A DNA stretch of 64,000 bases from Adiantum capillus-veneris (taxonomy: Eukaryota > Streptophyta > Polypodiopsida > Polypodiales > Pteridaceae), in assembly GCA_014529385.2 (NCBI GenBank), contig CM043959.1:53331253-53395252 (forward strand). The letters run 5' to 3'. A program made the position numbers and the translations under genes. Below are positions 9,891 to 20,806 of this stretch, piece by piece. Each line of letters begins with the position of its first letter. The stretch's first letter is position 1. A model generated the notes under the pieces. That model ran no database searches. It had not been told where the DNA came from and saw nothing but the letters and a program-made list of their open reading frames with translations.

Positions 9891-12021
9891 CTTGAAACCC
9901 CTTGAGAAAATTGGATAACTCTAATTCCTTTTAGTTGCTTTTATTTTCATTTGTTAAAGCATTAGGTTCATTTTGAGAATCTTTAGCAAAAATCATGTAC
10001 ACGGAAATAGAGCTCTTTATTGACTTGTTGAAAGCTGGTGTATGTACAATGGGGATGGTGTTACCCATTTCCTTAGCATCTATATACATGTCTTTTTCCC
10101 TGAACTTAAAGGAGATTCTCCTTTCAAGAAATTTAACATCGGTAGACAGGCGGTCAAACCATGGTGCCCCTAGGATTCCATCCTCATGCTTGAGAGGAGA
10201 GATAAAGAAGTCCTCTTAGTCCACATAGCCTTGGACATGAAGCCTCAATTTCCCAATTAAGGGAGTGAATGAAGCTTCTTGCCCCTTGAAGGCACTGTCT
10301 GCGGGTAGGACATCTCCCATCTCGTAGGATTGTATGCCTAGCTTGGTGGCTAACTCCATAGATATAAAATTGTGAGTAGAACCAGGGTCAAAGAGAATAA
10401 AAGCATCATGTTCTCTTACCTTTCCCCAAGCATGGCATAGAGGAGATCCTTTGTGGTGAGTTTGGTGAGTCTCCTCCTCTTGGATTTCAACCAAGGAAGC
10501 TCTAGGAGGATCTTGGCGGTTGTTCTTTTGGGGACAAGCGCGGTACGCATGCCCTTGTTCGCCGCACTTGAAACACCGGTTATCCTTACAATAACGCTCA
10601 AGCTCTTCAGGAGAGAGTTTATTCTTACCTTTGTAAACTCCCTTCTCTTTAGCTTTGTTGGAGTTGCCCTTAGGAGACTTTTGGGTATTGTCCTTCCCCT
10701 TAGGCTCATTGGAACCTTTGTTTTCCGGGGGCTTATTATTTCTTTTTGCCCCCGTTTGGAAATTGATTCTAGAGGCGACCATAGTGTGGTGTATTACCGC
10801 CGATATGGTACGTGGTCTTTGGGAGTTGACATACTCTGCCATTTCTTCGGTTAAGCCCGCACAAAATTGTTGCTTTTGCTCTCCAAAATCCAACCTTTTG
10901 AAGACAGTGGCTGTGAGTTGTAGGTCCCAAAACTTGTCTACATATTTGTGGATGGATTCATTGGGAGAGAGCTTTAAGCTTCGCCATTCGGTGAGTACTT
11001 TGTCTTTGGCATCGGTGGCCAAAAATTGCTTCATAATGGAAGCTCTTAAAGCCTTCCATGTTCATGGAGCTTCACCATTGGCTCGTAGGCTAGACCACCA
11101 TTGTCTGGCGGACTTTTGAAAGTGCATAGCTACATGGCGTAGCTTAGAGGACTCCGTGAAGCCCTCATCTCCAAACGCCGCATCGAATTGCTGGATAAAG
11201 GCCAAGACTTTGTCCGTAGCACCAAAGGTACCATCAGAGGTAAGGAAAGAGATGCTCTTCCCTCCCTCTTTGAATTTCTTCAACTTGGACGACCTCTTCC
11301 ATGCGGCATAGGATTTCCTATGGCCTCTTCTTTTTGATGGTTCAAAGGTTGCACCATCACTTTCTTCAGAGGGTGAAGAATTTGAAGAAGGTGGAGAAGA
11401 GGGTGACCTCTTTCTCGCCTTTTTCTTGTCTTGATCTTTGTCATCTTCACCATAGTTTTCATAAGAGGAAGAGGATGAAGAAGATGGAGAAGAGGGTGTC
11501 CTCTTTCTCACCTTTTTCTTCTCTTGCTTTTTATCATCCCCCTTTGAATTGTGGTGGGGAGAAGAATATGATGGTCTTCTCCGCTTTGGTGGTGATGGAG
11601 AGCGTTTAGCCCGCCGTCTTCGTGGAGCCATCTCCGCCGAGGTGGCGGGAGATTCGCTTCTTTCTCGTTCCTTCAGTGGAGGCTCTTGAGTTCTCCTTTG
11701 GGAAGGAGATACATCATCAAAAAGTAAATTTTTGAGCCCTTCATAAGGATTCTCTTCTTCTTCCCGAATCGGAGAGAGACCTCTTTTGGTAGTCTCACAA
11801 GGAGGCTTCCTAGTTGTTCTCTCGTCATGGTGATTAGCTTGGAGAATCCCGTGAGCACGGAGCTGCCGTTGCACTTCACTTTGGAGAGATGGATTGCCCA
11901 TGGCTTGTTGAAGCCTAGAAACAAGATAGTTAACAAGCATTGAAGCTTCATTAGTAGCTTGCTCATGAGCAAAATCAAAGTTATCAACATTAATTTCACT
12001 CTCTTTACTATTGTCAGCCAT
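9891..12021 (-). pseudogene. gag and protease of B
   Basis: Gag starts at 12021 with MADNSKESEINVDNF. Residues about 100-230 form an Arg/Ser/Lys-rich segment with two similar blocks (KKKVRKRTPSSP, KKKARKRSPSSP) and an Ser run. The capsid part includes QWWSSLRA. A TGA at 11062-11064 interrupts it (AP-stop-TWK), and the frame resumes with MKQFLATDAKDK. The zinc knuckle CFKCGEQGHAYRAC lies near 10545-10590. Protease follows directly in the same frame: FDPGSTHNFIS (usual DTG or DSG changed to DPG), then a TAA at 10216 and the ILGAPWFDRL block near 10150. Gag and protease therefore form one reading frame in this family. Confidence 0.85.
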
Positions 12022-12438
12022 TCTAACAACTTTTAGGTGTAAACTTTTTAGGTGTACTTTGGCACTTCAAGCCCTTTTTGCTACTCCTCTTTACCCCTTT
12101 AGAAAAAGCACTCAAGCTACTGTACCCGCGGCTCGAATACCATTAATTGCAAGGAATAGAAGAGAGGGTCTTTCGACACCAAAATAGCATCAGCTTCTGT
12201 CAAGCTTCTAATAGCTCAATAGTGGTTAAGCTGTAGGCAAAAGCTGTAGGCAAGCCCCGTAGGACTCCACTATTAAGACCATAGCTCTCGACGGTGATGC
12301 CCCATTAACTGCACGAAGGCAAGCGCACTGCAAGGCTGAAAAATCCCTATTCTGCTTACTCACAGGCAATTAATAATACCAACCATTTGTAGCTAGCTTG
12401 AGGACCTCCCTTCTTGAGCAAGAAAAGAGAAACCTTGA
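12022..12438 (-). mobile_element. untranslated leader of element B
   Basis: Sequence between primer site and gag start, matching the leader of A at 5905-6301. It holds a short local duplication (GTAGGCAAAAGC / GTAGGCAAGCCC near 12233-12256) that A lacks. No gene. Confidence 0.7.
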
Positions 12439-12450
12439 GCTCTGATACCA
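12439..12450 (-). other. primer-binding site of B (initiator tRNA-Met)
   Basis: TGGTATCAGAGC on the minus strand, one base from the LTR edge, identical to the site in A. Confidence 0.9.
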
Positions 12451-12451
12451 A

Positions 12452-14040
12452 TGTAACATTTAATGGCCTAATAACTTATGTGTAGCGGAAATTAGCATGA
12501 ACATAGTGGGAATTTCATTAGAATAGATTCCTAATGAGAATTACAAGAGTGCTTGGGTGGAGAGAGCAACAAAAAGCATAACACCTAGTTAGATAGCATC
12601 AACAATACTTTCAAAAGAGAGAGAAATTAAGCTATTGACAACAGTTGAGGACCGGATTTGCATGGAGCCGGTCCCCCCTCCAAAAGGCTTTGTATTATGG
12701 TTTCTCCCATCAAGAGAGACATTGTACAATACAATTCTTTGTGTTCCTTCAAGACTAGCTAGTGCAATGAAGATGGAAGCTTCATGCACTAAGCGAAACA
12801 CTTAATCAAACACAACTTGAATTATCCCCGTTCTCAGACCCAAGACCTCACACACCTTCGAAGATGGTGAGAGCTAGCAGGGTATGAGAGTAGATTGAGA
12901 GGAAGAAGGAGTATCTTACGAGAAAGATGTACATCTCCTCACATAATCACTCATATTAGCATAGCTTAGCTTAGTAATTAGCTTGGTAGAGAAGATGAGC
13001 ATGCATTGAAGCTTGGCTCTTGCTTGGATTTGCATCCACATGCCAAGAGAGTGTTGATGTAGGCTTCTATCTCACAAGCTTGGAGTAGGTGATGAGCTCT
13101 CCATTAAAGCTTGGGAGGAGATAGAGTATTCTTTCTTCACACATGGTCAAGTGTGAGTGTGTGTGTGTCAATACCAAGCAAAAATCAGCCCCCCCTCTCT
13201 CTTGGGCGAGCCCTTCCTGCTAAATTGGTCTGGCTTTTGCCTCATCGGACCTCCCCAAGTCAAGCCAATGGGTGTTAAGCAGCATAAGTGATAGCCTTCT
13301 GACACGTGTCCCACTTTCCCCTTTTGTGAGAGCTTTAGGTAATTAAATAATTAAACTAAACTCTCATTGGAACCCTTTGCCTCCTGGCCAATAGGAATCA
13401 GGCAAGCCATTGGGCTCTTGAATGCTCATTGGACCCCTTGGGAGACTGCCCAATAGTCTTCTAGGAGACTTAAATCTCATTGGTTTCTTTTATTAAATGT
13501 TTTTAAATTAATTAAACTAGATTTACTCTAGCTTAATTCTCATTGGTCCACTTCAAGGATCTTCCAATAGGAATTGGGCACCCCTTGTGGGCATCTGGCC
13601 TAGGGAGCTGACATGTGTCCCTAATTCCCTTTGTGTAAAGGGAGCCTGTGTGTGTGTGTGTGGCTTTCTCTCTCATCCCCTACTAAATGGGCTCGCCCCC
13701 TCCGTTGTAGGCTTTGAAGAAGACTTTTGTACACACACTAAGCATCCAATTTTCCCTAGGGTTGACCTTTTGGACACAACCTTTGAATTTTGGAACCTTA
13801 GCATTTTGGAAGTCTTAATGGGCTGAACCTTAGGGTCTTTTTAGCCCATTGTTGCACATGGCTCTTTTGCAGATGGCCCCCCCTTTGGATCCCTATTTTC
13901 CCTCATTTGGATCCCTACTGTGGCCGGTCTGCTAGCTTAACCAATATTCTAGCTTTTTCTCCCCTGGCCTTCCCCACATTAAATGATCAGTTTAATATGA
14001 GAAAATCATTTAGGAGAATTAGACATTGATTATTATGGTA
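12452..14040 (-). repeat. 5' LTR of element B
   Basis: About 1.59 kb. The element-start end reads TACCATAAT where the other copies read TGTCATAAT, so the terminal dinucleotide has mutated. It is closest to the solo LTR at 51030-52607, sharing several small indels that the A LTRs lack. A TG microsatellite lies near 13646-13662. Confidence 0.9.
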
Positions 14041-14179
14041 CTCTCTGGTCAATTAAACTGTTTATTCGCGAGAGCAAAGTATTTCATGTTCAAGGACTGA
14101 CTTGAGGCTATACCTAGAAGACCTTGTAATTAGGCTATGATAAAAGGAATTGCTTATGAAATCATCGCATGAATTATTC
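14041..14179. mobile_element. element C sequence resuming after B
   Basis: It begins with the target duplication CTCTC and continues the sequence seen at 7921-7958. It matches 2072-2208 inside A. The similarity stops at GAATTATT. Confidence 0.8.
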
Positions 14180-14188
14180 TCTTTGTTT

Positions 14189-14440
14189 GACCCCCCAAAG
14201 TTGTTTCACATTGATTCAATTTTGATGTGTGTGCTTATTTTGTATGCCTTGTGCTTTTTTCTTTTCAAGGAAAAGCGCCTACACTGGGAACCTCTAGGGC
14301 TTAGTACCATAGGTAATACATGTGAGCGAAGTACCAAATCAAGCTGGGATTCCTCTTCCAGCTTAAGATTTTACATTGTGGCACTTTGATTTTTTTGTTT
14401 GTTCATTTTCAGCATTTCAATTTTGTAACTTTGGGGGGTC
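14189..14440. mobile_element. possible small inverted-repeat element (MITE-like)
   Basis: A perfect 14-bp inverted repeat GACCCCCCAAAGTT at 14189-14202 and 14427-14440 bounds 252 bases without a gene. The size suits a non-autonomous DNA transposon. I see no convincing target duplication, so chance or an internal feature of C remains possible. Confidence 0.35.
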
Positions 14441-15062
14441 ATATGACACTGTTACCCCTCCCTAGGCTCATCACACTGGTAAACTCTTTTTATAATACTT
14501 AAGCTAAAGGTCAATAAATTCTAAGCCCACTAGAAAGCCCTAGTACATTGCACACAATGATGCCTAGATTGGATTAAGAACCTAAAGTAACCATTGATTA
14601 TTAGGAAGGCATTCCCCATGGTATTAAGAGAAGATCTCTAACGCCTAACTTGGTCAAACTATCTTAGTCAGACTGCTTTGATTCTTAAACCTAGACAAGG
14701 GATTATGACAGAAAATTATATTGAATGTAATGTTTAATCTAAGCAAATGTTCTGAATATTGTGCTACCAATCACATTCAAAGTAGACAAACATGGATGGA
14801 AAAAAAAGACAAGGGGCAATGCTAGTGGACAAGAAACATCTGTTCACATTGATGATCATACTCAATTTGAATAGTGAACAAGACAAAGATTCCATGAAGG
14901 TCAAAATTGCAATTCTGTAATGCATTCCTATACACACTAGAAAACACAAGGAATACCTCTAGGAGGCACATCAGTGGGAAGAGACACCAACCTTTATTGA
15001 ACACAATCAGACAACATAAGGAACCTAACCTAATTATTTGCACCCCCTAGAGAGTCAAGGAA
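14441..15062. other. non-coding part of element C, nothing recognised
   Basis: About 620 bases without a convincing reading frame, repeat or RNA gene. By position it lies within C between its coding relics and its 3' end. Confidence 0.5.
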
Positions 15063-15493
15063 ACATGATATTGAATAGATGGGCGGGTAGCCCAAGGTCT
15101 AAACCCCTATCCTCGTCATCATCAAGAAAAACAAAGTCATCATTTGTGAGACCATACGTGTCATCCGTGTAATCATGTAACTCTTCCTCATCATTAGAGG
15201 CACTAAGAATGTCGCTAGACGTCTTTAGTCATCTTGGTCAAGAGGATAAGCTTGTGCAATCGACATCCTCTACTATCAATCGTGGTCAAGAGATGTATCA
15301 ACCATTCTAGTTCCTCAAAATTCCTCTCACATGCTATCATATCTACCAAATCCCATTCATAGACAAGCACCAGGTAGACTATGTGAAACACTTGTGAAAA
15401 GTAAAGAGGGTACCTCTCACCCAAGGTAGGAGTTGATAACTCTAGCGTACTAGCCATATCTGTACACACACATAGATGATGGTTAGTGTGCAA
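15063..15493 (-). pseudogene. unrecognised coding relic in element C (possible third ORF)
   Basis: The minus strand reads about 90 codons from 15493 (MASTLELSTPTLGERY near the start; LVDMIACERNFEELEW), then after a frameshift near 15220 an acidic tail with DEEELHDYTDDTYG and FLDDDEDRG, ending at a TGA near 15063. The acidic composition continues across the shift, which supports real former coding sequence. It lies downstream of the post-integrase ORF of C, the same place as the third ORF of D. No family recognised; a captured host fragment is an alternative. Confidence 0.45.
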
Positions 15494-15734
15494 ATATTAT
15501 AAGGGTCATGTCAAAAGGTCGTGTCCTTGTTCATAATGTGTTTATTGATTTTGGGTCATGTACTAGAACTTGTAGGTTTCTAGTTTTTTGTTTGGTGGCT
15601 TTTGCTCTTTTACTTTTTTATTTTTGTTTTCTTGATTATAAGTCTATATATATACACTCCCTAAGATTGAGAAATTGAGAGGTTAGGGAGGAAGGTTAAG
15701 AGGGGAGCAAGTGAATGATGGATGTCGGCAAACA
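15494..15734. other. AT-rich spacer in element C
   Basis: T-rich stretch between the internal purine tract and the acidic relic. Nothing coding is seen. Confidence 0.5.
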
Positions 15735-15750
15735 CTCCCCCCTTCCTTGG
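15735..15750 (-). other. internal purine tract of element C
   Basis: On the minus strand CCAAGGAAGGGGGGAGTG follows the end of the post-integrase ORF. It looks like a polypurine tract but is about 15 kb from the LTR in the present sequence (about 1.8 kb without A and B). A similar tract sits at the same place in D (38653-38668 and 38705-38722). It could be a second plus-strand primer. Confidence 0.45.
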
Positions 15751-17014
15751 GTAGATCATATCTTTTGGAACAATGTCGTCACCTTTTGAAACCAATTGTT
15801 CCAAGTTGTTATGGGTGAACTTTGACCAATATTTTTCAACCGCCCTAGGTGTTTAATCTAACTCTCCCATGATTTTATTTGTAACGTTTTTGTAGGTGGT
15901 GAACTTACAACGAAAGGTGCAAATTCTTTCTTGTTTGTATGGATATGTACAATGGTAGGTGGAGGTTGTGTCAAAGCTTCTATTTCCGTATATGAGCTAC
16001 ATGAAGAGCAAGAAGCTTCATTTGTTTTTTCTATTTTTGAGTTGAGTGAAACAAGACTTTTTTGCTTGGGTACCCAAACTAGCTCTCGATCTGATGTATA
16101 GTGTTCTATGATCTTTCCCTTCCCACGATCTTCGATCGGCTTTATCGTTATAGGATTTGACTCACATGGGTCAGGTCACAGGTGAGAACACAATTTACCT
16201 TTTGGCACCTAGATTTTATCATTCCCTTCGTAGTAGCCTTGGGCTTCCAATAGTCTTTTAAGAATCCAATGCAACATTTTCTTACATTTCTTGGAGCGAG
16301 TAGGGCGTTTCTTACAAGGCTCCTATTTTTAGCATAAAATATTGTCGCTAAAGAAGCTTTAGGGACTCATTTGTATGTTTTCTTAGTTATTTTGCGATGG
16401 GTCTTGTGTGTCTCATTTTTTGTTTCAACTAAAGGAGTTGAAGCTCTAGAGAGTTGGGCTATAGTAGGGACATATGGTTCAACCTCTTGGACATGCAATA
16501 TTTTGGGTTTTATTTCCTCAGGAGGTAATATCTTAGGGACTATGGCTGAGTGGCAGGGCTAAGTGTTGGTTTTTGCATTGTGACACTCCCAGTCCCCCAA
16601 TCAATAGTGCATTTGGTCGCTATCATGCACGTGCGTCCTAGGTTTATATTGCCTTCCATAGTTCTAGCAGGCATGAACAAAAAATGTTGAGCCACAACCC
16701 CGTTGTCATAACTGACAAAAGTGACAAAAGTGTACCCCCTTGACGTGGATAGTAATCTCAAATAGAGATGGCTTTCCTAATTGACACCACACTTCATATG
16801 ACAACATATTATATTTAGCACCCGTGCCCATTAAGACGTTATATAGCACTTTCCCATAGGTGCTATTTAGCTCAATAAGGTATCGTAGAGGTGTGTCAGA
16901 GTTCAACCAATCATCCTCTATTTCAGCGTGGAATGCATGTGTAACTCCAAGGTTAGCCTCCGTCTTACGTTGTTGTCGCTCCTTAGCCTCAGCTTGAGCT
17001 TGTATCTTCTTCAA
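15751..17014 (-). pseudogene. post-integrase retropepsin-like relic of element C
   Basis: Directly after the integrase C-terminus the minus strand encodes a basic, Gln/Ala-rich linker (MKKIQAQAEAKERQQRK), an acidic EIEDDWLNSD, then LMGTGAKYNMLS at about 16817-16834. Retropepsins have D-T/S-G here, so the Asp is changed to Gly. After a frameshift near 16740 comes NLGRTCMIATKCTIDW (about 16596-16645), matching the usual ILGR block followed by Asp-Trp. Further on, WVPKQ is shared with D at the same place. Three features in order (DTGA-like, ILGR-like, DW) match D at 37379-37960. It is a second protease-like module, catalytically dead in this copy. Confidence 0.65.
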
Positions 17015-17935
17015 TTATGCTTGTGCCTTAGCTGCCTTTTTTTGATGGATCGCACGTAGCTCCTCTTGGCTTAAAGGATCATAGTATCTTTTAAATTTTC
17101 TTCCATTGAGGAATCCTATGGTTGCAACTCCATCAAGAGTTTCCGCACAAATGGTACCTTGTGGGGTGATTTTGCATACTCTATATAGTTCTTTTCCGGC
17201 ATATTTCAACTTTTTCTTCTCGTTACACACTACATACATAAGGACTTTATCCCCAGCCTTGATATCTTTGTTCTTTAGATGACAGTCAAACCATTTCTTT
17301 CTCCTACCTTTTTCCACAAGTGCATTTTGCATAGTCAATTGCCTTCCTCTCAAGGATATATAAATGCTCAACTAAAGGGTTACCATCCCAACCTTCTTGT
17401 GAAGCTACACATAGACTAGGAATTACAAACTCCCATGGCATAACTGCTTCTTGCCAATACCATTTTGAATGGTGTACAATTAATAGACACTTTGTAAGAA
17501 GTACGATAAGCCCATAGAGCTGATGTCAACTTCAAATCCCAATCTGTGCAATGAGCTTCCACTGTTTTGGTCAAGATAGAAATTTAGGTCTTGTTAGTGC
17601 TCTCAGCTTGGCCATTTGCTTGTGGGTAATACAGTGTAGACTTATGGTGAGATATCATGAAGTTTGTTGTGAGTTCTTTTATCATCCCATTTATAAAATG
17701 AGTACCATTGTCACTCACAATCTCAAAGAGACAACCAAATCTTGTAATAATGTTCTCAAAGAGAAACTTGGCGGTTGACCTTGCGTGTTGCCGTTGCTTC
17801 CCCTCCACTAAATTTTTGTGTGAGCTTGGCTATTTGTGCTGCCTTGCTTCTAGGCTCTCTATCAGACGTGTTACACATATTTTTAGCCATGGATCAACCA
17901 ATAGCTTGAGAAAATGTTGCCAAGTCACCTAAGTG
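17015..17935 (-). pseudogene. integrase relic of element C
   Basis: Catalytic core with SDNGTHFINGM (second Asp) and YYPQANGQAESTNKT (Glu) at 17584-17808, then an interrupted continuation (WDLKLTSALWAYRTSYK) and the C-terminal part 17015-17371 (FDCHLKNKDIKAGDKVL, ending GFLNGRKFKRYYD). The first core Asp and the zinc region are missing: the gag relic is joined to the core near 17810-17930 by a large deletion that removed protease, RT and RNase H. Ty3-type by GPF/NGR-like C-terminal layout and by context. Confidence 0.8.
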
Positions 17936-19455
17936 AGCAGGTATAGTGGAGACATGCCCTCTCGGGAATGCATGTGGAATGGAGGTTGGCATTGGGCTTT
18001 GGCGTATAGGAAGCCCTTGGGTTCCAAGTTGGGTATGATGTTGTGTCATGTGGTGGCCCAAAGTTCATATGTCTGGCCCTAGGCACAACAGACATCGGAT
18101 GTGACATACTTACGCTAGCTAGTATGGTCCAATTGAAATAAGAGCTTGGGTGTTGTGGTCATGGAGCATAAGTTGTTGAAACAATGGAAGGGGTAGGAGC
18201 TACATGAGCATGAGGACCCATAGGTGCATATGATTGATACACACTTGTAGGTACTGTTGTAGGCATTGAGCTATCATGTAATGGTGCTTTACTAACAAAT
18301 GAGATCCATGGCGTATTTTTTTGTCATGCCCATCACTGGGGTAGGCATGGTAGCCGTGGTGTCATCTAGAGAAAGATGAGATAAACTTGGAAAGGTAAAG
18401 CTATCACTTGTGCGCTCAGATTGTACTGAGACCCCTAGCAAAACAACATATGGAGGATCCATTGGGCTTACCGAGGGAGTCTCCATTTGTGATAAAGTTG
18501 GCTGCCTAGTCTTCCTTGTATCCAAGAATCTCATGAGACTCGTTGAAGGCTTGTGGATCCCTTTCTTGTACCTCTCCAGCTCAATAAGCCTATGAATAAC
18601 ATCACAAACTCTTTGTTGTTGATCCTCTACGCTAGTAGCACCGCACCCATCGCGGATTGTAGAACATCTAACCAACCCATGTGATTAGGTGTGACCTATG
18701 TATAGGCCGGTTAGAGTTTCCGTTTGTAGTTCATACTCCCAGTTCTCATTTAGAAATTCTCCATCTAGGATTGAGGTGCTAGGGGTGTCCTTTGAACTAG
18801 ATGCAATGTGGATCGCTATGGGTTGACCCTTAGTGGTCACTAATTTAGGAGCACTCAATTGCTCGCCTAGTGTTAACATAGAGGCCTTCGCTTTTAACTC
18901 TCTCCTTTGCTCTCCCTTGCGTAGGCTCTCGATTTCCTTTTTCCCAGCCACAATGATATATCGCTCCACCTCTTGTACTTCGGCAAGGCTTCTACCATCA
19001 TGTAATATAACCTCCAAGGGGAATAGCTCTGAAGAGTAAGGGGGTGCAGTGAGTGGATTATTCACATGCACACTCTCTAGGAGCATGGGGTTTACGTTGG
19101 TCATGAATGGTAAATTTACTTCCTCACCCCAATCATTCACATCGTTAGCTCCATATTCGGAGTGAGTGGCTCTACTAAAAGTCTCTTTCAAGCGATTAAG
19201 CACGCTTAGCTCGGACCGTGGGCCCATGGCATGCATGTCTTGGCTTGATCTATGAGGATTAGGCATCATGTAACCTTCCATTACGTCGTAGTAAGAGGAA
19301 GAGTCACTAGACGCAGTATGTGGGTCCTGAGTGGTATTATCTTGGGTTCCCGCTGAGGGTCTAGAGCCTAAGGTGGAGGAATAATGAGTGCCCGTGTAAA
19401 CAGAGACACTCTCTATGTGCTCATCCTCTAGCACACGACCAGAGTGTATGTACAT
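17936..19455 (-). pseudogene. gag-like relic of element C
   Basis: The minus strand has a 256-codon frame from 19455 (MYIHSGRVLEDEHIES) rich in Ser, Thr and acidic residues, ending at a stop at 18685. It continues in 18675-18292 and 18107-17925 with Pro-rich sequence (PTWNPRASYTPKP). No zinc knuckle or clear capsid motif is visible because the downstream half is deleted. Position right after the 5' leader supports gag or an ORF upstream of gag. Confidence 0.55.
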
Positions 19456-20028
19456 GTGACCTCAACACTCTAGAAGCGTTAATGAGTGCCCGTGAAGGCC
19501 GCTTACCTAGTTTTTTTAGGTGTTTACAACCCCTTTTTTTTGTTATTTTTTGTCCTTTTTTCTAACCAATCCATAGAATATGGTGCGTGATAGCTCAAAA
19601 CAAAATTCTTGGCTAGAGGGACGTGCGGTGCTTTACAGCCTTCGATTCGATCACGTAAAGCCCTCGGAATCCTAAAAGTAGTATTTTCCTAGTTAGGGAG
19701 AAGGCTAGAATTAGTAAGTCCAAAGGGTGAGTGCGAAGGGGATGGTAGAGGACTTGAGGAACTTGTCCCACATGCCCTCCCTTCACTTGAGGTCCTAGTC
19801 TTTATATATAAAGTAGTGTGTACACTATATCATAAGACTGAGGACTGAGACTTGGGCCTGGGTTGGGGCTAGGGGCTTAAGGCTTGGGGGAATCCACCAC
19901 TCAATGCTTCCGTCGTGAAGGATCCTATTCTGCGAAGAAGGTGTCACCGTCGATGCCGTGCTCAACCACCTCGCCACCGTTGATACTGCCAAAATGCTCT
20001 CTCTCTCTCTCTCTTTGTCTCTCTCAAG

Positions 20029-20065
<37 letters not shown>

Positions 20066-20250
20066 GTGAGCACACAAAGGAGAAGGAGATAGAGATGGAT
20101 CAAGAGCACTTCTTAGCTTGCACCTCAAAGAATGAGGATTTTTAGGTCAAATGGACCTTTTATAAGAGTTTGACCCATTCACACATGGGCGCCCACAGTG
20201 GCCGATCATTGCAAAACTACTGTAAAAATAAGACAAGTGGTGCACCTCTC
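19456..20250 (-). mobile_element. 5' LTR remainder and leader of element C
   Basis: This region lies between the demonstrable LTR match and gag. The LTR edge and primer-binding site cannot be set, since the other LTR runs off the window. It contains a (CT)n run near 19995-20014 and an (AC)n run near 20034-20061. Confidence 0.5.
20154..20164 (-). promoter_or_regulatory. likely TATA box of the C LTR
   Basis: On the minus strand TTATAAAAGG lies about 195 bases inside the LTR start, a usual distance for an LTR promoter. A second candidate, TATATATAAAG, lies at about 19800-19811. Neither is tested. Confidence 0.4.
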
Positions 20251-20358
20251 ATCGGTGATCACCTACATACCTATTGGACTGACAAGCCTGGTCCATGACT
20301 CAATCAAACAAATAATAAAGCGTCCGTCGAGGTGATAGGGTGTCCGCGAGGGTTAACA
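20251..20358 (-). repeat. outer end of the 5' LTR of element C
   Basis: Matches 1-109 with about 15 differences. The element-start end TGTTAACC is at 20358 and is followed by TCTGG, the candidate target duplication whose partner lies left of the window. Confidence 0.8.
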
Positions 20359-20755
20359 TCTGGGCACAAACCCGCAAGATGTGTGCACCCATATGCACTA
20401 CTTTATCGTTCACTCCGCTAAGCCCTCCTCCCTCGATATCAAAGGGAGTTTTGACTATATCAGTATAGGATTTTGAATGAAGAAGGTTCGAGAGTTTTCC
20501 TACTAGGCAAACATTTCTTTCCTACTTCAAACATTATATCCTCAAACAGTCCTTCCATTTAATACAACTTAAAGAAAATTACCAAGTTCAATTGATGTGG
20601 TTTTGAATTGAGACTGAATCAATGTTTAGGCAGTTTTGTTCTTCCTAATTACTCATGATGCATTGATAAAAAAATAAGTTTCCTACATGTTCATGAGCAA
20701 CTAGAGTGCTTCATTAGCTGCATTCGCATTGAATTGAGATCGAACAAAATATTGG

Positions 20756-20806
<51 letters not shown>

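Larger units (their letters stand above)
7959..14040 (-). mobile_element. Ty3-type LTR retrotransposon B
   Basis: The element runs from LTR fragment 7959-8130 to LTR 12452-14040 with a perfect 5-bp duplication CTCTC at 7954-7958 and 14041-14045. Order on the minus strand is 5' LTR, tRNA-iMet primer site, gag, protease, RT, RNase H and the N-terminal half of integrase. A deletion then removed the rest of integrase, the polypurine tract and about 1.4 kb of the 3' LTR. It was inserted into C beside A. B is better preserved than A but has stops in gag, protease and RT. Confidence 0.92.

Noticed and set aside
12589-12801. Open frame ending LSFESIVDAI in the B LTR
   Set aside because: Chance antisense frame of the LTR; it only explains the tail fused to integrase at the other end of B.
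15735-15750. End of a separate LTR element at the internal purine tract of C
   Set aside because: The sequence after it (TGTTTGCCGAC) has no second copy at the 5' side, so no LTR can be shown there.
19985-20010. Primer-binding site of C near TTTTGGCAGTATCAACGG (minus strand)
   Set aside because: It matches no tRNA end that I can name with confidence, and the LTR border is unknown.
19825-20109. Open frames rich in Cys-Val or Thr-His on both strands
   Set aside because: They come from the CT and AC microsatellites at 19995-20061 and have no other support.
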